Origin: Neomoorella carbonis
GTDB taxonomy: Bacteria; Bacillota; DSM-521; Neomoorellales; Neomoorellaceae
Reading direction: 5' to 3'
Length of the DNA: 64,000 bases
Assembly (NCBI RefSeq): GCF_045278715.1
Contig: NZ_CP136420.1
Location: 1,054,001-1,118,000, forward strand
Below the pieces are notes generated by a model, which was given only the letters and a program-made list of their open reading frames with translations, ran no database searches and had not been told where the DNA came from. How positions within the stretch are numbered: position 1 is the first letter of the stretch; every line of letters starts with the position of its first letter. Shown one piece after another: positions 42,987-50,912 of the stretch. The translations under genes were made by a program, and so were the position numbers.

Positions 42987-43660
42987 ATTTGCGGCTGGTC
43001 AAAGGACGGTGGTTGCGGGTCATGCAGGGAGGAACCTGCATAGTTACCGGGTGTGGACAGGTTGAAGAAGAGCCGGGCGTCCTTGTCTACACCCCAGTCC
43101 TGGGTGGAGCCGGTGCCCCGGACCTTCTGGAAGCATTCCCGGAACATGGTGTTGTGCGCCTCTTCCCTGTTCAACAGGAAATCGATCATCTGCCGCACAT
43201 ACCGGTCGGCGATTTGCCGGTGCAGATATTCATAAACAACCTTGGCACGTTGTTCGGCGGCGATATTGGAAAGCAGGTCCGCTGGCAGGTCACCGGTGGC
43301 TTCAATGTAAGATGCGGTCCACACCTGGCCGGAGGCGTTGCTGTAAAAGGGATTGAGTCCGGTCGTTACGTGTGCCTGAACATTGCCGATGGTGGCGTTC
43401 ATGGCCTGAGGTTCATGGCCGTTCAAGAGGTTGACCGCCGTACATACCATTTCCAGGTGACTGAGTTCCTCCGCGGCGATGTCAAGGAAAATATCCTTGA
43501 TGGCCGGGTCGTGAATGCGAAAACTTTGGGCCAGGTACTGTAACCCGGCTTTCAGTTCACCGTGGGGGCCCCCGATTTGCTCCTGCAAAAGCGCCGCGTA
43601 GTTTGGGTTCGGCCGTTCCACACGCACCATTTCCAGCAGCTTCTTATCATGCTTGAACAT
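42974..43660 (-). CDS. Manganese (non-heme) catalase, CotJC-like
   Basis: This 228-residue ferritin-like four-helix protein disproportionates hydrogen peroxide using a di-manganese centre. Metal-ligand helices are visible: LLQEQIGGPHGELKAGLQYL, DIAAEELSHLEMVCTAVNLL and an AAEQRAKVVYEYLHRQI / NREEAHNTMF pair. The C-terminal PSFDQPQIPPQ tail is Pro-rich. It is transcribed opposite to its neighbours and placed between comM fragments B and C. It is useful for an anaerobe under oxidative stress and may be cargo of the repeat array. GGGGG precedes the ATG. Confidence 0.92.
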   Translation of the reverse strand: MFKHDKKLLEMVRVERPNPNYAALLQEQIGGPHGELKAGLQYLAQSFRIHDPAIKDIFLDIAAEELSHLEMVCTAVNLLNGHEPQAMNATIGNVQAHVTTGLNPFYSNASGQVWTASYIEATGDLPADLLSNIAAEQRAKVVYEYLHRQIADRYVRQMIDFLLNREEAHNTMFRECFQKVRGTGSTQDWGVDKDARLFFNLSTPGNYAGSSLHDPQPPSFDQPQIPPQ

Positions 43661-43774
43661 GTTATTCCCCCTTTCTATGTCTATTATCCCATGCTGGGCT
43701 TCATGGTATGTAGCTAGTTCAGCAGTGACGGCTGGAATATACCAGGAAGAAATAGTGGAAGTATTTTGGCTCTT

Positions 43775-43802
43775 GCAGGAACTTCCGTCCTGGCGGCGAA
43801 CA
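43775..43802 (+). promoter_or_regulatory. Conserved leader motif GCAGGA-N16-CGAACA, copy C
   Basis: Same bipartite motif as in front of comM and its fragments, but here followed by no comM sequence. It lies 114 bases upstream of a small membrane-protein gene. The conservation of ACTTCCGTYCTGG inside the spacer shows common origin. Confidence 0.6.
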
Positions 43803-43915
43803 GGAATTATTGGGTAAAAACTGGTGAAGCAAGGTTGCTTTTCCTGACACCTTGTGGTACTATAACTCCGCTTTAAGGTTGAAGAGAAGATGAATAATAA
43901 GCAGGGGGATGGAGA

Positions 43916-44167
43916 ATGATGTTTACGCTTATTTTTGGCATTCTTAGCATTTTGCTTGGTATATTACAGCTAATCAGGCCAGCAAGGGTCTACACCGATA
44001 AGCCGGAAGTTCAAGTACATTTTCGACCAGGACGGTTCAGCTCTATTAACATTCTACTTAGCCTGGCATTGATAGGCTTTGGGATAGTTCTTCTATATTC
44101 ATTTTATCTTACTGGCGCTAAACCCCATGGGCTCCCAGGAAATTTGGGACAAAGCTTCTCCAAGTAA
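43916..44167 (+). CDS. Small two-helix membrane protein
   Basis: This 83-residue protein has hydrophobic segments at about residues 3-20 (LIFGILSILLGILQLI) and 45-65 (INILLSLALIGFGIVLLYSF), with a basic loop between them. No family was recognised. GGGGGATGGAG precedes tandem ATGs. Reality is supported by the RBS and hydrophobic pattern only. Confidence 0.5.
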   Translation: MMFTLIFGILSILLGILQLIRPARVYTDKPEVQVHFRPGRFSSINILLSLALIGFGIVLLYSFYLTGAKPHGLPGNLGQSFSK

Positions 44168-44252
44168 TCCCCGAATTAGGAATGTTGAAATAACGTTGCC
44201 TTAAAGAACGAATAAGGAACAAGAAAAACTTTTTGAAGGGCTCATACAAACC

Positions 44253-44432
44253 ATGCCCATTAGCCGTTTGCGGGAAAAGTTTAAAGCGGATTGGGGTAAT
44301 AAACACCATGAAACCCTGGGGGATGAGTTCCGGTATATGGTGGAAAATCGTTGGGAGAATTATACTAACGAACTTTTACGCCAGGCTGATATTCGTATCA
44401 AAGACAAAGACCTCGAGGTTATTTATGAGTAG
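44253..44432 (+). pseudogene. C-terminal fragment of an unrecognised protein
   Basis: A 59-codon frame (ISRLREKFKADWGNKHHETL, then DEFRYMVENRWENYTNELL) ends at TAG 44432. In-frame coding-like sequence extends about 12 codons upstream of the ATG to a stop, so it looks like the tail of a longer, deleted gene. It is hydrophilic, charged and helical. No family assigned. Confidence 0.4.
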
Positions 44433-44449
44433 TGTATTTTACCATCTCA

Positions 44450-44671
44450 GCAGGAACTTCCGTATTTCCCGGCTAATAGCAAATGTTGGCTAGATAACCG
44501 GTACATTTGCCTACTTATTGGGGGTTCAAAATGCTGGCCATTGTTAACTCAGTCGTCCTGATAGGCCTGGAGGGGCAAAGCGTACGGGTAGAGGTGGACA
44601 TTAGCAACGGCCTGCCGGTTTGTGAAAGTGTTGGTCAAATTGTACAGATGAAAAGTCTAAAAAATAGGTAG
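44450..44671 (+). pseudogene. comM leader and 5' fragment, copy D
   Basis: Leader GCAGGA (44450) - 17 bases - CTAATA (44473), then ATG 44531 with MLAIVNSVVLIGLEGQSVRV and EVDISNGLPVCE, then the non-comM tail VGQIVQMKSLKNR and TAG. It is followed directly by the mazEF module. Same chimeric junction as B and E. Confidence 0.85.
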
Positions 44672-44769
44672 GAGACGTGACGCTAGTATTTGCGTCCTCT
44701 TTATTTTTTACTTGTATCCATAGCATTAAAAGTATACTATGTATAAACAAAGAAGGAGTGAAAATCGTT

Positions 44770-45003
44770 ATGCAACCTCATGTGCAAAAGTGGGGCAATA
44801 GTTTAGGGATACGTATCCCTTTATCGCTGGCCCAAAAAATCGGCCTTAGAGAAGGCACACCGGTTGATTTACAGGTAGATGAGGACGCGATAATTATCCG
44901 CCGCAAACATTACAGCCTGGAACAAATGTTAGCCCGGGTTAAACCTGAAAATATTCATAGTGAAATAGATACCGGGCCCCAGGTTGGGCGGGAAATATGG
45001 TAA
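44770..45003 (+). CDS. mazE: MazE-type antitoxin (AbrB fold)
   Basis: This 77-residue swapped-hairpin DNA-binding protein has VQKWGNSLGIRIPLSLAQKI and DLQVDEDAIIIRRK, typical of MazE/PemI. The C-terminal tail (EQMLARVKPENIHSE) would wrap the toxin. ATG 44770 is the family-like start, although the frame is open from 44677; AAGGAG lies ~13 bases upstream. It overlaps mazF by seven bases. Confidence 0.9.
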   Translation: MQPHVQKWGNSLGIRIPLSLAQKIGLREGTPVDLQVDEDAIIIRRKHYSLEQMLARVKPENIHSEIDTGPQVGREIW

Positions 45004-45344
45004 ACGAGATGGTAACCTATATTCCCGAACGTGGTGATATAGTCTGGCTCCAGTTTGATCCCCGGGCAGGACATGAGCAAGCTGGCAGGCGGCCGGCGCT
45101 GGTAATTTCACCGCAACTTTATAACGGCAAAGTGGGGCTGGCCCTTTTTTGCCCAGTTATTACAAAGGCGAAGGGTTATCCCTTTGAAGTAGAGATACCG
45201 GCTGGTTTAAAGATTACCGGAGTGATCCTGGCAGACCAGGTAAAAAGCCTTGACTGGCGGGCAAGGGAGGCGCAATTTGCCTGCAAAGTCCCGGCAGGGG
45301 TGATAGCAGAAGTCCAGGCTAAAGTTCAGGTGTTGATTTCCTGA
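44997..45344 (+). CDS. mazF: MazF-type endoribonuclease toxin
   Basis: This 115-residue PemK/MazF-fold mRNA interferase has the expected PERGDIVWLQFDPRAGHEQAG, RRPALVISPQLYN, PVITKAKGYPFEVEIP and LADQVKSLDW motifs, including the Arg and Thr/Ser residues used for cleavage. Translationally coupled to mazE, giving an intact toxin-antitoxin pair. It sits between comM fragments D and E and is a plausible stabiliser of this mosaic region. Confidence 0.92.
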   Translation: MVNEMVTYIPERGDIVWLQFDPRAGHEQAGRRPALVISPQLYNGKVGLALFCPVITKAKGYPFEVEIPAGLKITGVILADQVKSLDWRAREAQFACKVPAGVIAEVQAKVQVLIS

Positions 45345-45485
45345 GTTGCAAGAGAACGGCGTGCAGCAATTTTAGGCCCTACGCCGCCGCTTTAACTACC
45401 CTATTAATGCAGATTATCGCATTAATCAAACTTTTTTATAATAATATAGGCCGCTGACTGTATGAAATATCAGCTAGACAAAAGA

Positions 45486-45687
45486 TGCATGTCTATAATA
45501 TTCGTTTCCACTACTGTCCTTACTGCGGTTTAGTTCTCGAACGGGTTATAAACGCAGCCCGGAATATCCTGAAAAAAGCTTTGGATTTGGAAGCGGCTTG
45601 AAGCTTCCCTACCGTGGGGAACGACGGGACGTTACGCCTGTGGAGCTAACCCATTGGGGTTACGATGAAGCAGGAAACCCTCTCTAA
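45486..45687 (+). pseudogene. IS200/IS605-type TnpB C-terminal remnant
   Basis: A frame with a zinc-finger half and the terminal active-site region (FHYCPYCGLVLERVINAARN, ILKKALDLEA) stops. After a frameshift, a second frame reads YRGERRDVTPVELTHWGYDE, the usual TnpB C-terminal tail with REVTPVE-like motif. The rest of TnpB and TnpA are absent. In intact elements the omega RNA overlaps this 3' end. Confidence 0.6.
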
Positions 45688-45920
45688 CCCCTCCCTAACC
45701 ACGGTCGAAATAGCTGCTACCGCCAGCCTGGAGGGGAAGTGCAGATGGAACCCGGGGCGGGCTATCCCACGTCTTCCTACGGTGAGTTACAGACCACTAC
45801 ACAGAATAGCACGATAATGGGAGAAAGTCGCACGCAGGCGGGACACTAACGGCAGGAGACCTTCTGGAGAAGTATAGGACCTACCAGTAAGCTGCCGCAC
45901 CTTATAGAAAAACATGATGT
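45688..45920. other. Non-coding stretch downstream of the TnpB remnant
   Basis: No gene found. GC-rich with many short inverted repeats. It may include the right end of the IS605-type element, but no family end could be identified. Confidence 0.4.
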
Positions 45921-46065
45921 TGGAACGGTTACCTGACCTAACAGAGCAGATTTGGATCCGGACAGTAGGAGTTATCCCCTGGAGCTACCTGGAGAGGAAA
46001 TGGCTTAAGGATAGAAGTCATTATCAAAACCTCTATCTAAACGGTGTCTTTTTTTCATTACTTTA

Positions 46066-46264
46066 GCAGGAACTTCCGTTCTGGATGCGAATAGCAAATG
46101 TGGGTCAAAAAACCACCTGGGGGTTGAACATGTTAGCCATAGTCAATTCCGTCGTCCTCGTGGGCCTGGAGGGGCAGGGCGTACGGGTAGAGGTCAATAT
46201 TAGCAACGGTCTGCAGGTTTGTGAGATTGTTGGTCAAATTATATACATGAAAAATCAAATATAG
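46066..46264 (+). pseudogene. comM leader and 5' fragment, copy E
   Basis: Leader GCAGGA (46066) - 16 bases - CGAATA (46088), ATG 46130, MLAIVNSVVLVGLEGQGVRV and EVNISNGLQVCE, then VGQIIYMKNQI and TAG 46262. The non-comM tail matches copies B and D. Confidence 0.85.
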
Positions 46265-46318
46265 AAGCGGAAAAGAACTGCAAGGCTTTTAAAGAAAGTA
46301 ATAACGGGAACCTCATTG

Positions 46319-48220
46319 ATGATCCCATCTTCCGCACCCTGTGAGCAACCCAAAAATAATTTTTACAGGGTGCAGAAGGAAATAAAAGTAGAGAGAATCT
46401 TCTAACCAGGAATTTCTAATTGAGTATCGAATCATTCCTCTAAGAGAATTCTGGAGGAATGTTCGATGCCTGTAGCCATCGATAATATGCGCTTCTTCCG
46501 GGCCGGTCCCGCAGCCCTTATCGCCAGGTTATGTGACGTTCTGAAGATAGCAGAAATCATTGATGCCGTAGTCGAATGGGACCCGGTCCAGTGCCATCTT
46601 TCCCCGGGAAATCGGGTTAAGGCGCTGATCATTAATCTCCTGGTAGACCGAGAGGCCCTCTATCATGTGGAGCGCTTTTATGAGAACCAGGACCTGGAGG
46701 TTTTGTTTGGAGCTGAGCAACAGGTCCGGCCTAGAGATTTTAACGATGATGCCCTGGGCCGGGCCCTGGATAAACTCTTCGCCAGCGGCCAGCTGAAGAA
46801 GTTGTTCTCCAGCATTGCTTTAACTGCCGCCGCTACCCACAACGTGCCCATTACAGGCATCCATGTGGATACCACCTCCATTTCCGTACAGGGCGCCTAT
46901 GAGGGCGAAGGAGATTTAGATATAACTTTCGGTTTTAGCAAGGATCATCGTCCTGACCTCAAGCAGTTTCTCATCGGCTTGACCGTAAACAAAGATGGGT
47001 TACCCATTTTGGGTCAAAGTCTGGGCGGCAATACCAGTGATAAATCCTGGTACCCTGAGGTTATTGAAGAATTGGTCCAAACATTGAGCCCGGCAAAGCT
47101 TAAAGAGGTCATTTTCGTGGCGGACTGCGCCCTGGTAACTAAGGATAACCTGGCTCTTTTGATGCAGGAGGAAGATAACAAACCCGCCCTCCAGTTTATC
47201 TCCCTGTTACCGGAGAACTTCGGCCTTAACGAAGAGATTAAGGCCGAAGCCTTCCGAACCGGCACCTGGCAGGAGATCGGAAAACTGAGTTCAAAGAAAG
47301 ATGCTGCCTACTATAAAAGCCAGAGCTTTGTCCGGGAAATAGGCGGCCATGACTTTCGTTTAATCGTGGTCCACTCCACAACCCTGGATAAACGCAAAGA
47401 GAATAGTCTCTTGAAAAAGTGGGCCAAGCAAAGAGAAGTTCTGGAAAAGGCCGCCCAAGCTCTTTCCCGGCGCCCTTTCGCCTGTGAGGCCGACGCCAAA
47501 AAAGCCATAGAACTCTTCTTGAGGGAATACCGCCACCAACCTTTCATCCTAAAGGGCACAGTTGATGAAGAAATAGCGAGCAGCTACGTCCGACCTGGGC
47601 GGCCCAAAAAAGGAGAGCAGCCCCAGAACACAGTCGTTTACCATGCCCATATTAGAATAGAGGAAGACCGGGAAGCAATGGCCCATGAAAAAGACCTGGC
47701 TTCCACCTTTGTCCTCATTACCAATCTCATGGATACCAAAGCTTACCCCGACCGGGCGGTGCTCAAGGAGTATAAGGAACAGAACGCTGTTGAGAGGCAG
47801 TTCCGTTTCTTAAAACAGCCGGTCCTCCTGGGGCCCATCTTCCTTAAGAACAAGAACCGGGTAGAAGCCATGTCGTTTGTTTTCCAGCTAGCCCTTCTGG
47901 TGGCAGCTTACCTGGAGTATCGGGTAAGAAAAAATCTGGAGCAAGAGGAGTCCCCCTTAATCCTGCCGGGGAAACGTAAGAGTACTAACCCTACAGCACG
48001 GGCACTCCTGGAGATGTTTGATTATCTCCTGGTAGTTAAACAGGGTTCGGACCGGGCGTTAATCAACTATCACGGGTCGGAGGTGATTAGAGCCCTTGAA
48101 CTTGCTGGTTTCGGCAAGGAAATTTACCTTTTCCCACCCCGCGGTGGTGGGTAGGAGTATTTTTTAGTGCTCCAAGTAAACATTGGTAATTATATCCAAA
48201 GGTGCGGAATGTGGGATGAT
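46319..48220 (+). mobile_element. IS1634-family element with 5-bp target duplication
   Basis: The element proper is 46324-48215, 1892 bp. Inverted ends are CCCATCTTCCGCACC and, on the right, GGTGCGGAATGTGGG (13 of 15 positions pair). Flanking direct repeats are ATGAT (46319-46323, 48216-48220). The uninterrupted site is preserved in repeat copy A. It contains one intact transposase gene. Together these show a real, well-bounded insertion later than the A/E duplication. Confidence 0.9.
46466..48154 (+). CDS. IS1634-family transposase (DUF4277 + DDE)
   Basis: This is a 562-residue IS4-superfamily transposase. The N-terminal DUF4277-like domain (FFRAGPAALIARLCDVLKIA; VKALIINLLVDREALYHVER) precedes the DDE core. 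The core has GIHVDTTSISVQGAYEGEGD (first Asp), IFVADCALVTKDNL (second Asp) and a C-terminal YKEQNAVERQFRFLKQPVLL (YREK-type Glu region). Full length with no lesions, so potentially active. Confidence 0.93.
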   Translation: MPVAIDNMRFFRAGPAALIARLCDVLKIAEIIDAVVEWDPVQCHLSPGNRVKALIINLLVDREALYHVERFYENQDLEVLFGAEQQVRPRDFNDDALGRALDKLFASGQLKKLFSSIALTAAATHNVPITGIHVDTTSISVQGAYEGEGDLDITFGFSKDHRPDLKQFLIGLTVNKDGLPILGQSLGGNTSDKSWYPEVIEELVQTLSPAKLKEVIFVADCALVTKDNLALLMQEEDNKPALQFISLLPENFGLNEEIKAEAFRTGTWQEIGKLSSKKDAAYYKSQSFVREIGGHDFRLIVVHSTTLDKRKENSLLKKWAKQREVLEKAAQALSRRPFACEADAKKAIELFLREYRHQPFILKGTVDEEIASSYVRPGRPKKGEQPQNTVVYHAHIRIEEDREAMAHEKDLASTFVLITNLMDTKAYPDRAVLKEYKEQNAVERQFRFLKQPVLLGPIFLKNKNRVEAMSFVFQLALLVAAYLEYRVRKNLEQEESPLILPGKRKSTNPTARALLEMFDYLLVVKQGSDRALINYHGSEVIRALELAGFGKEIYLFPPRGGG

Positions 48221-48287
48221 CACCATTTCAAATAGAAATTTAGGTTATAATAAGATGATGAAAGTATGAAGAATAGGGTGGTAAGTT

Positions 48288-48503
48288 ATGGCTATAGAAA
48301 AAATTTATAACGCGATTAAAAGACTCCCTCCCGCGGAAAGGGAAAAATTACGCCATCTTCTAGATAACGAGGAATCTAACAATGAAAACACGAAAGCATT
48401 TGAAAGAGCAGCAGGTTCCTGGACCGACTTCGATGCTGACGGATTCATAGAAGAAATTTACCATCGCCGTAATAGCGTTGGCAGGAAAGGTTCAGAATGG
48501 TGA
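48288..48503 (+). CDS. Small antitoxin-like protein (second copy)
   Basis: This 71-residue protein differs from the one at 18190 by only a few residues (for example ESNNENTK versus DFNNENTE). It directly precedes a PIN-domain toxin remnant, which supports an antitoxin role. RBS GGGTGG lies upstream in both copies. Confidence 0.65.
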   Translation: MAIEKIYNAIKRLPPAEREKLRHLLDNEESNNENTKAFERAAGSWTDFDADGFIEEIYHRRNSVGRKGSEW

Positions 48504-48756
48504 TGGCAAAATACTGGCCATAAGTGTAGTTACCATCGCTGAATTGTATGAAGGGGTTTTTAGAAGTGCGAAGCCAGAGGAAAAAGAAAGTTCATTGCGC
48601 GATTTTCTGAAGGGCATTTCCATAATAAATGTTTCCCCGCCTATAGCACGCATCTTCGGTCAACGAAGAGCGGAATTGCATAAACAGGGGTTAACAATCA
48701 GCGATTTTGACTTATTAATAGGTTGTACGGCAATATATTACAACCTATCTCAATAA
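48478..48756 (+). pseudogene. VapC (PIN-domain) toxin with internal deletion
   Basis: The C-terminal two thirds of a VapC ribonuclease is recognisable (LAISVVTIAELYEGVFRSAK with the second acidic residue, GISIINVSPPIARIFGQRRA, then LTISDFDLLIGCTAIYYN with the third acid). The N-terminal LLDTN-type segment with the first catalytic Asp is missing: a start-like ATGGCAAAATAC is joined directly to the LAIS segment. The extreme C-terminus is cut by the following element. Not functional. Confidence 0.75.
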
Positions 48757-49085
48757 TTTGCTTCTATCTCGTTAAATCGCCTGCTCTCTTAGATTTTCAA
48801 TTTTTTACGATAAAGTTCAAGAGGGCAGACTAAGCCTCCATCATCGTCCACAACAACAAGACGATGGTTTAATCTTTAAGTCTTGGGTAGTAACCTCACC
48901 ACTTCCTGGCCCTCGGCTACCCTATCATGTCTCCCGGGGTCTATGCCCTGTTTCATTCCTTCGTTCGGCCTTTTGAGGGCGGGTGGGTTGCGCCTGGTAC
49001 TTATGAGCAGGGTCTATGCCCTTATGGTGGTGATTAAGGCTTCCCCCACCCAAGACTTTTTACCTTGTGTTTGGGTTTTTACTTC
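48757..49085 (-). ncRNA. Structured non-coding end of IS110-type element (candidate bridge-like RNA)
   Basis: About 310 bases directly downstream of the IS110-family transposase on its strand. No gene fits. It has two GGGTCTATGCCC blocks, a CATCGTCC/GACGATG hairpin, and CCACC/GGTGG pairings. A near-identical solo copy is at 41962-42283. IS1111-group elements are known to encode their bridge RNA 3' of the transposase, which fits the position. RNA production and function are inferred. Confidence 0.45.
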
Positions 49086-50441
49086 TTAAGCTGCTTGCTG
49101 TAATTGGGCGCGGCGATAGTCGCCTAACACTTTGTCAGAGTCGTAGTTTTCTTTCTTCCTGGCCAGGCCGTACATCACCCGTAGCAATTTTACGGCTATG
49201 GCTATTAAGGCCTGCTTTTTCTTTAAGGGGTTTTCCCGCCTGGTCAGGAAGTAGTGGTACAACGCTTTAAATTCACGGTTCTTGGCTACTAGAGTTAGAC
49301 TGGCTTGGTATAACAGGTTCCTTAATTCGGCTCGCCCGCGTTTGGATATTTTGCTTTGCCCGTTCTTCTGCCCGGAACTTTGTTCGCTTAAGTTCAGTCC
49401 GGCGAGTTTTTGGATTTGCTTCCAGTGCTCGTAATTTTGGGGATCGCCTATTTCGCCTAAAAAGCCGGCTACTGTTACCAGGCCTATACCGGGGATGCTT
49501 AATAAATTGCCTGCGATATCTATTCCTGCTAGTATGTCGGCCATGGCTGCTTCTGTTTGCTCGATCTGCTTTTGGTAAAAGGCTATTTCGTCCAGGCAGG
49601 CGTTTAGCTTGTGTTGGGCTCCGGTTAATCCTTCGGTTACTCCTATGGACCCCTGGGCCGTCTGGTAGAGGGCCTGGGCTCTTTTCATCCCTACCCGGTG
49701 GTTACTGGCTTCTTTTAATGCGGCGGCTAATTCTTCGAGTTTATAGGCTAATATTAACCTGGGGAAGGGACAGTTCCTTAAGACCCATTGGGCTGCTTTG
49801 CCTAACAGGTTTTTGAATACTTGCCCCAGCTCGGGGAAGTATTCGTCCAGGATGGCCTGGAGTTGGTTTAAGGCGCTGTTTAGTTTCCGGCGTTGCTGCC
49901 GCCGGGTTACGGTCAGGTTCCTTAGTTCGGCATATTTTCCTTTGGGCAAAAGGCAGTGGAGGAAATTCCCGTCCTTGACTACTTTGGCTATTATCCCGGC
50001 GTCTTTTCGGTCGTTCTTGGTGGGGGAGTTACCCACTTCCTCTTTCCGCCTTTTGACGTGATAGGGATTGACTATCACTACTGTATAACCCTGCTCCTGG
50101 AGAAACCATGCTAAGGGTTTCCAGTAGTGGCCGGTGGGTTCCATGCCGATTACTACCCTTGTTGCCCTGGCTTTTTCTTTGGCTTCTTCCATTTTAGCCA
50201 CTAGACGATAATAGCCTTCTTTGCTATTATGGAACTTGAAGGGTTTGACCACATCTAGTTCGATTTGGTTATAGATCCGTGCCCAGTGGTTGTGTTTGGC
50301 TACGTCGATACCGACAATTATCACATCACCATGGACCAGTAATTTCTTTTGCACTTCATTCATACGGTTTCTCGCCTCCTGGTGGGTTTGTTTGTTTTGG
50401 TCTATTTTCTTTTTACCAGGAGGCTTTTTTATTGGCAACAC
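49086..50441 (-). CDS. IS110/IS1111-family transposase (DEDD)
   Basis: This 451-residue RNA-guided-type recombinase is complete. The N-terminal RuvC-like DEDD domain has IIVGIDVAKHNHWARIYN, VVIGMEPTGHYWKPLAWFL and NDRKDAGIIAKV. The C-terminal Tnp_20 domain has LLSIPGIGLVTVAGFLGEIG and the catalytic serine region KLAGLNLSEQSSGQKNGQSK. In frame it starts at 50441, but the family-like start is the ATG at 50363 (MNEVQKKLL). A Lys-rich stretch precedes it. No clear terminal repeats, as expected for this family. Confidence 0.92.
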   Translation of the reverse strand: MLPIKKPPGKKKIDQNKQTHQEARNRMNEVQKKLLVHGDVIIVGIDVAKHNHWARIYNQIELDVVKPFKFHNSKEGYYRLVAKMEEAKEKARATRVVIGMEPTGHYWKPLAWFLQEQGYTVVIVNPYHVKRRKEEVGNSPTKNDRKDAGIIAKVVKDGNFLHCLLPKGKYAELRNLTVTRRQQRRKLNSALNQLQAILDEYFPELGQVFKNLLGKAAQWVLRNCPFPRLILAYKLEELAAALKEASNHRVGMKRAQALYQTAQGSIGVTEGLTGAQHKLNACLDEIAFYQKQIEQTEAAMADILAGIDIAGNLLSIPGIGLVTVAGFLGEIGDPQNYEHWKQIQKLAGLNLSEQSSGQKNGQSKISKRGRAELRNLLYQASLTLVAKNREFKALYHYFLTRRENPLKKKQALIAIAVKLLRVMYGLARKKENYDSDKVLGDYRRAQLQQAA

Positions 50442-50673
50442 CTACCTTAAATCATTACAGGAATGCTTACGATATTGACTAATAACAAGAGGCATTATGA
50501 AAAGATACCTGGTATAACGGAAATAATAACTCTTTGAATATAGATGCCACATTGTTCCATGTTAGCAATAATCGGGTCTGGACGGTGGTAAAATTTTTAC
50601 TTTTACTAATGAGGTTATCTCTTCCCTTCTCCTTAAGGGGAAGGGAAGAGGTGAGCGCGCGTTTGCCTTCAGT
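50442..50673. other. Non-coding stretch between IS110 element and istB relic
   Basis: Nothing codes here. An inverted repeat CTTCCCTTCTCC/GGGGAAGGGAAG at ~50623-50649 may be a terminator for either strand. The outer end of the IS110 element probably lies within the first ~100 bases. Confidence 0.4.
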
Positions 50674-50800
50674 TTAGTTTTTGTTTTTTAATAAGGTTCT
50701 TATTATCCCCGCCCGGCGTTTTTCTTTTAAGCGGTAGCTGTCTCCGCTGATGTTGATTACCATGGAAAGACTATCGAGTATACCCGTAGCCAGAAAAGGG
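50674..50800 (-). pseudogene. IS21 istB C-terminal relic
   Basis: On the minus strand the frame reads ATGILDSLSMVINISGDSYR followed by LKEKRRAGI, matching the C-terminus of IstB proteins (compare SHILNMNAESYRLKQRQKAR in the IstB at 20531). The rest of the gene is missing. This is a separate IS21 lineage from the 20-kb element. Confidence 0.65.
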
Positions 50801-50848
50801 GATAACGGAAGACCTCCAAACGGGGCCTTTTCTTTTTTCACCACCTTA

Positions 50849-50876
50849 GCAGGAACTCCCGTTCTGGTGGCGAATA
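50849..50876 (+). promoter_or_regulatory. comM leader motif GCAGGA-N16-CGAATA, parent copy
   Basis: This bipartite conserved block ends 36 bases before the intact comM start, just after a GGGGCC-T-run terminator-like sequence. Identical spacing in copies B, C and E. It may act as -35/-10-like promoter elements or as an RNA leader; the CGAATA half resembles the core of streptococcal competence boxes (TACGAATA). Function is inferred. Confidence 0.5.
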
Positions 50877-50912
50877 GCAAATATTGGACATAAAACCACC
50901 TGGGGGTTCAAA

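Larger units (their letters stand above)
45921..48512 (+). repeat. Dispersed repeat unit, copy E (with IS1634 insertion)
   Basis: This is the full-length counterpart of copy A at 17841-18412. It comprises the same upstream block (GGTTACCTGACCTAAC...), a T-run terminator, the comM leader and fragment, the CAAATATAGAAGCGGAAAAG tail, then (after the IS) GATCACCATTT and the same antitoxin gene. The IS1634 element splits it at a site that is uninterrupted in copy A. Confidence 0.82.
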
